This document shows, piece by piece, positions 31,859 through 33,897 of a stretch of 33,897 nt of DNA (its first letter is position 1; every line of letters starts with the position of its first letter). The notes under the pieces were generated by a model. The model had not been told where the DNA came from, ran no database searches, and saw only the letters and a program-made list of their open reading frames with translations. The translations under genes and the position numbers were made by a program. The stretch is from Streptomyces sp. SID11385 (GTDB taxonomy: Bacteria; Actinomycetota; Actinomycetes; Streptomycetales; Streptomycetaceae), in NCBI RefSeq assembly GCF_010548245.1, contig NZ_JAAGLR010000279.1:1-33897 (forward strand). Reading direction: 5' to 3'.

Positions 31859-32878
31859 TCAGAGCGTTGGTAGGGCTGAGGTAGGGGGCTCTGGGCCGGG
31901 TGGGGGCTCGTGGGCGGGGGCGGGGTCTGGCGGGAGGTCGTCGCGGTGCACTCCGACGCGGTTTCGGATGGCCCCGCCGTGGTCGGATGCGGGGGCCTTG
32001 ACGGAGGGCCGGATCGGGATGCCGTGGGCCTCCAATCCGGCCCGCAGGTCGGCCATCTCCAGGGCCTCTCCACCGTGGTGCTGCTGGAGGTCGAGAAGGA
32101 GCTCCCGGAGGTGCACCGCACGGCCGTCCCCGATGGCGCTTTTGACCCATTCCAGGACCGCGAGGGGAGTCTCTTCCCGGGTGATTTCGGGGGCCTCTTC
32201 CGAGGTGGTTTCGGGGGCCTCTTCGGAGGCGGAGTCGGGGGTGCTTTGCTCGGCTGCGTGACGCTGCTGCGCGTAGGTGCCGACGACCCACGCGGCGGGG
32301 AGGAAAACGATCGTGACGAAACCAGCGGCGCGCAGCACACTCAGGGGGTTGTCCGTCAGGAATCCGGTCAGGGCGGGCAGCGCCGTGCGAACAACGAACG
32401 CGACGGCCATTCCCACGACGAGCGTGCCACCGATAACCACATCAAGGGAGATGGACTTGGCGCCGTTTTTCCCGGGCCATTTCCTGGCGGTCTTCCCGGG
32501 CTTCTCCGTGTTCTCCGCCGCTTTCCCTGCGGTCCTTCCCGCGAGGGCGGAGGCGGATGTCATGACGCGGCGGGCCAGGGTCCACGCGCACCGGACGATG
32601 ATCAGGGCGCCGGGCCGGATGACGGCCAGACTGGCTCGGCTGGGCACGTACCGGCGCAGGGATGGGGCGGCCAGGGCGCGGCGGCCCAACCCGGCCCCGG
32701 CCCCGGCCGGGGCGGCTTCCTCGGCGAGCCGCGCCCAGGCGGCGCGCCACCGGCTGTCGGCGGTCTCGGCCGGGGCGTCCTGACCGTCGGTGGGCAGGTC
32801 GAGGACGACGGCCAGGCGCTCCTCCTGGTCCTCGTTGTCGGGGCGGTCGGGCTGCGGGGCGGCGAGGCTCGGGGACAT
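31859..32878 (-). CDS. Membrane protein with C-terminal winged-helix-like domain, plasmid/ICE type
   Basis: 339 residues from the ATG at 32878, which shares its A with the upstream stop (ATGA). Two clear membrane helices (VVIGGTLVVGMAVAFVV and AAGFVTIVFLPAAWVVG) follow a cytoplasmic Arg-rich region. After a Glu-rich linker containing three near-repeats (SEEAPE, 24-bp DNA repeat near 32185-32230), residues about 240-310 (DGRAVHLRELLLDLQQHHG, LRAGLEAHGIPIRPSVK, RVGVHRDDL) match a small domain seen in proteins of Streptomyces plasmids and integrative elements. Coupling to two more membrane genes suggests a transfer or maintenance module. The family is unnamed to me. Confidence 0.7.
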   Translation of the reverse strand: MSPSLAAPQPDRPDNEDQEERLAVVLDLPTDGQDAPAETADSRWRAAWARLAEEAAPAGAGAGLGRRALAAPSLRRYVPSRASLAVIRPGALIIVRCAWTLARRVMTSASALAGRTAGKAAENTEKPGKTARKWPGKNGAKSISLDVVIGGTLVVGMAVAFVVRTALPALTGFLTDNPLSVLRAAGFVTIVFLPAAWVVGTYAQQRHAAEQSTPDSASEEAPETTSEEAPEITREETPLAVLEWVKSAIGDGRAVHLRELLLDLQQHHGGEALEMADLRAGLEAHGIPIRPSVKAPASDHGGAIRNRVGVHRDDLPPDPAPAHEPPPGPEPPTSALPTL

Positions 32879-33291
32879 CAGCCGGACGCCGTACGGGTGA
32901 GGTTGCTGAGGACGGTGGTGATGATCGCGAAGATCCCGCCGGCTGCGGTGAAGAGGCTGGGGAGCATCAGGGCGATCATCGCGTTGCGGAATTTTTTCGG
33001 CTCGCACCCGTAGAGGACCAGGCAGAACAGGAGGGCCACGGCTCCGGCGCCGAAGGTGGCGGGTGATCCGAAACTTTCGCGGATCGCCTGGGAGAGGCCG
33101 CCGCTCACGTCCGCGACGAAGGCAAACGTCTGGCCAGCCTGCGCGTAACACTGACCGGTGATGAACGCGCAGATGATCACGCCCTCGTCGCTGAGCTTGA
33201 TCTTCCACTTGCGGCGGGCGCCGACGATGAGGAGCACGGTCATGACGACGGCGGCGCCGGTGAAGCCGATGGCTCCGAAGATCTGGGTCAC
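32878..33291 (-). CDS. Four-helix membrane protein, unknown
   Basis: 137 residues from the GTG at 33291 (weak GAGA ribosome-binding site). Hydrophobic segments at about 3-25, 37-60, 82-98 and 106-130 predict four membrane helices with small charged loops; the first loop is basic (ARRKWKIK). No motif was recognised. It is coupled to the next gene and 14 bases from the previous one. The longer reading upstream to 33414 overlaps the neighbouring gene and is not supported. Confidence 0.7.
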   Translation of the reverse strand: MTQIFGAIGFTGAAVVMTVLLIVGARRKWKIKLSDEGVIICAFITGQCYAQAGQTFAFVADVSGGLSQAIRESFGSPATFGAGAVALLFCLVLYGCEPKKFRNAMIALMLPSLFTAAGGIFAIITTVLSNLTRTASG

Positions 33292-33305
33292 GGGTCTGTC
33301 TCGCT

Positions 33306-33897
33306 TCAGTTCGTGCCGTGGAGGAGGGTGGTGACGGCTGTGCTGGCGGTGGGGATGAAGGCGGCCCAGGCGACGCCCGTCCAGGGCCAGGTGGCGGCGT
33401 ACTGTCCGAGCCAACCGCGCACGACCCGGTAGGCGAGGAGGCTGGCGAGGGTCAGGGCGCCGCCGATGAAGTAGGCGGGCGGGACCAGCGTCATGACGGT
33501 GACCAGGCCAAGGGAGGAGAGGAAGACGGCGCCTCCGCCCCTCGTGTGGGTGGCGAGGCCGACGATCCCGGCGGCGAGCACGCCGCCGGACACGGGGATG
33601 GCGTAGTCGGCGGAGACCTCCAGGAGGGAGGTGATCGCTGCGGGGAGGTGCAGGGTCCAGCCCATGCCGTAGGCGGTGGCCGCGTAGACGGTCCGCCGGG
33701 CGCGGGCGCGGGCTTTCTGGCTTTTGGGAGGGGTGGTGACGGCCCTTGCTTCGTGGTCGGCCTTGAGGAGGGCCCAGAGCTTTCGTGTGCGGGGGGTGGT
33801 CTGCTCGTCGTCCTGGTCGTCGTCGGTGTCGGGCTCGGTGGCTTCGGGGGTGGGGGGCTTGGTGAGGTCGGCGGGGGCGCCGTCGGCGGGGGTGGGG
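33306..33897 (-). CDS. Membrane protein, partial (start beyond window)
   Basis: The reading frame is open to the right edge, so the N-terminus is missing. The visible N-terminal part is acidic and Pro/Thr-rich, with a run of Asp (DTDDDQDDEQ), then a basic helix (RTRKLWALLKADHEARAV and KARARARR). From about the ATG at 33665, which is internal, there are four or five membrane helices (for example GVLAAGIVGLAT, VFLSSLGLVTVMTLVPPAYFIGGALTL in parts). Its order with the two downstream membrane genes suggests one operon. No family recognised. Confidence 0.65.
   Translation of the reverse strand, partial: PTPADGAPADLTKPPTPEATEPDTDDDQDDEQTTPRTRKLWALLKADHEARAVTTPPKSQKARARARRTVYAATAYGMGWTLHLPAAITSLLEVSADYAIPVSGGVLAAGIVGLATHTRGGGAVFLSSLGLVTVMTLVPPAYFIGGALTLASLLAYRVVRGWLGQYAATWPWTGVAWAAFIPTASTAVTTLLHGTN

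Noticed and set aside
1438..33897. Prophage attachment site repeats flanking the block
   Set aside because: I compared the murC 3' region with the right-hand intergenic stretches by eye and found no convincing direct repeat; a computed search is needed.
1..33897. tRNA genes, rRNA, CRISPR arrays, insertion sequences
   Set aside because: No cloverleaf-like segment, no regularly spaced repeat-spacer array and no transposase motifs were seen.

Overview
The window is GC-rich (about 70%), with GTG and TTG starts and third-position G/C bias typical of Streptomyces or a close relative. It opens with a complete murC, a cell-wall housekeeping gene. From about 1.55 to 29.9 kb almost everything runs on the plus strand as the structural and lysis half of a siphovirus-like prophage or phage-plasmid. 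The far right end holds minus-strand genes: a secreted HNH nuclease, an HD hydrolase and a run of small membrane proteins resembling plasmid or ICE cargo.

Layout: murC (25-1437); major capsid protein (1589-3193); two capsid-adjacent proteins (3327-4639); a block of cysteine-rich, glycine-rich and fibre-like proteins, including one of about 1730 residues (4640-14419); major tail protein (14519); a Stealth-like sugar-phosphate transferase (15223); three head-tail connector or tail-completion genes (15927-17676); a possible moron (17934); tail assembly chaperones joined by a -1 frameshift (18527-19176); tape measure (19280-22678); a reversed leaderless gene (22647-23264); distal tail, hub and fibre proteins (23401-28322); amidase endolysin, holin and a coiled-coil/TM protein (28322-29873). 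A 15-bp perfect hairpin (29881-29916) separates this block from the convergent minus-strand genes. No terminase, portal, protease, integrase or replication gene was recognised.

The most striking signal is a repeated 5' leader found eight times, always directly upstream of a structural gene: capsid, major tail protein, assembly chaperone, tape measure and four tail-tip or fibre genes. Its core is CTGGTTNCGGGCC. It is followed by a hairpin whose two arms differ between copies but stay complementary in at least five of them, and which ends at or next to the start codon. In six or seven copies a TANNCT -10-like hexamer lies 9-16 bases before the core, so the core would sit at the 5' end of the mRNA. 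This looks like a family of phage RNA elements that set expression of separate late operons. It is analogous in position to start-associated sequences of cluster K mycobacteriophages, but it is a different sequence with its own structure.

Other points of interest are a roughly 50-residue Cys module shared by three neighbouring genes, a leaderless minus-strand gene with a near-perfect promoter inside the tail operon, an internal start in the endolysin that would release its C-terminal domain, palindromic TGTCCGGACA sites before the last fibre gene, and the unusual abutment of a capsid gene on murC with no packaging genes. All function calls are from reading protein motifs and gene order by eye; no database search was run.
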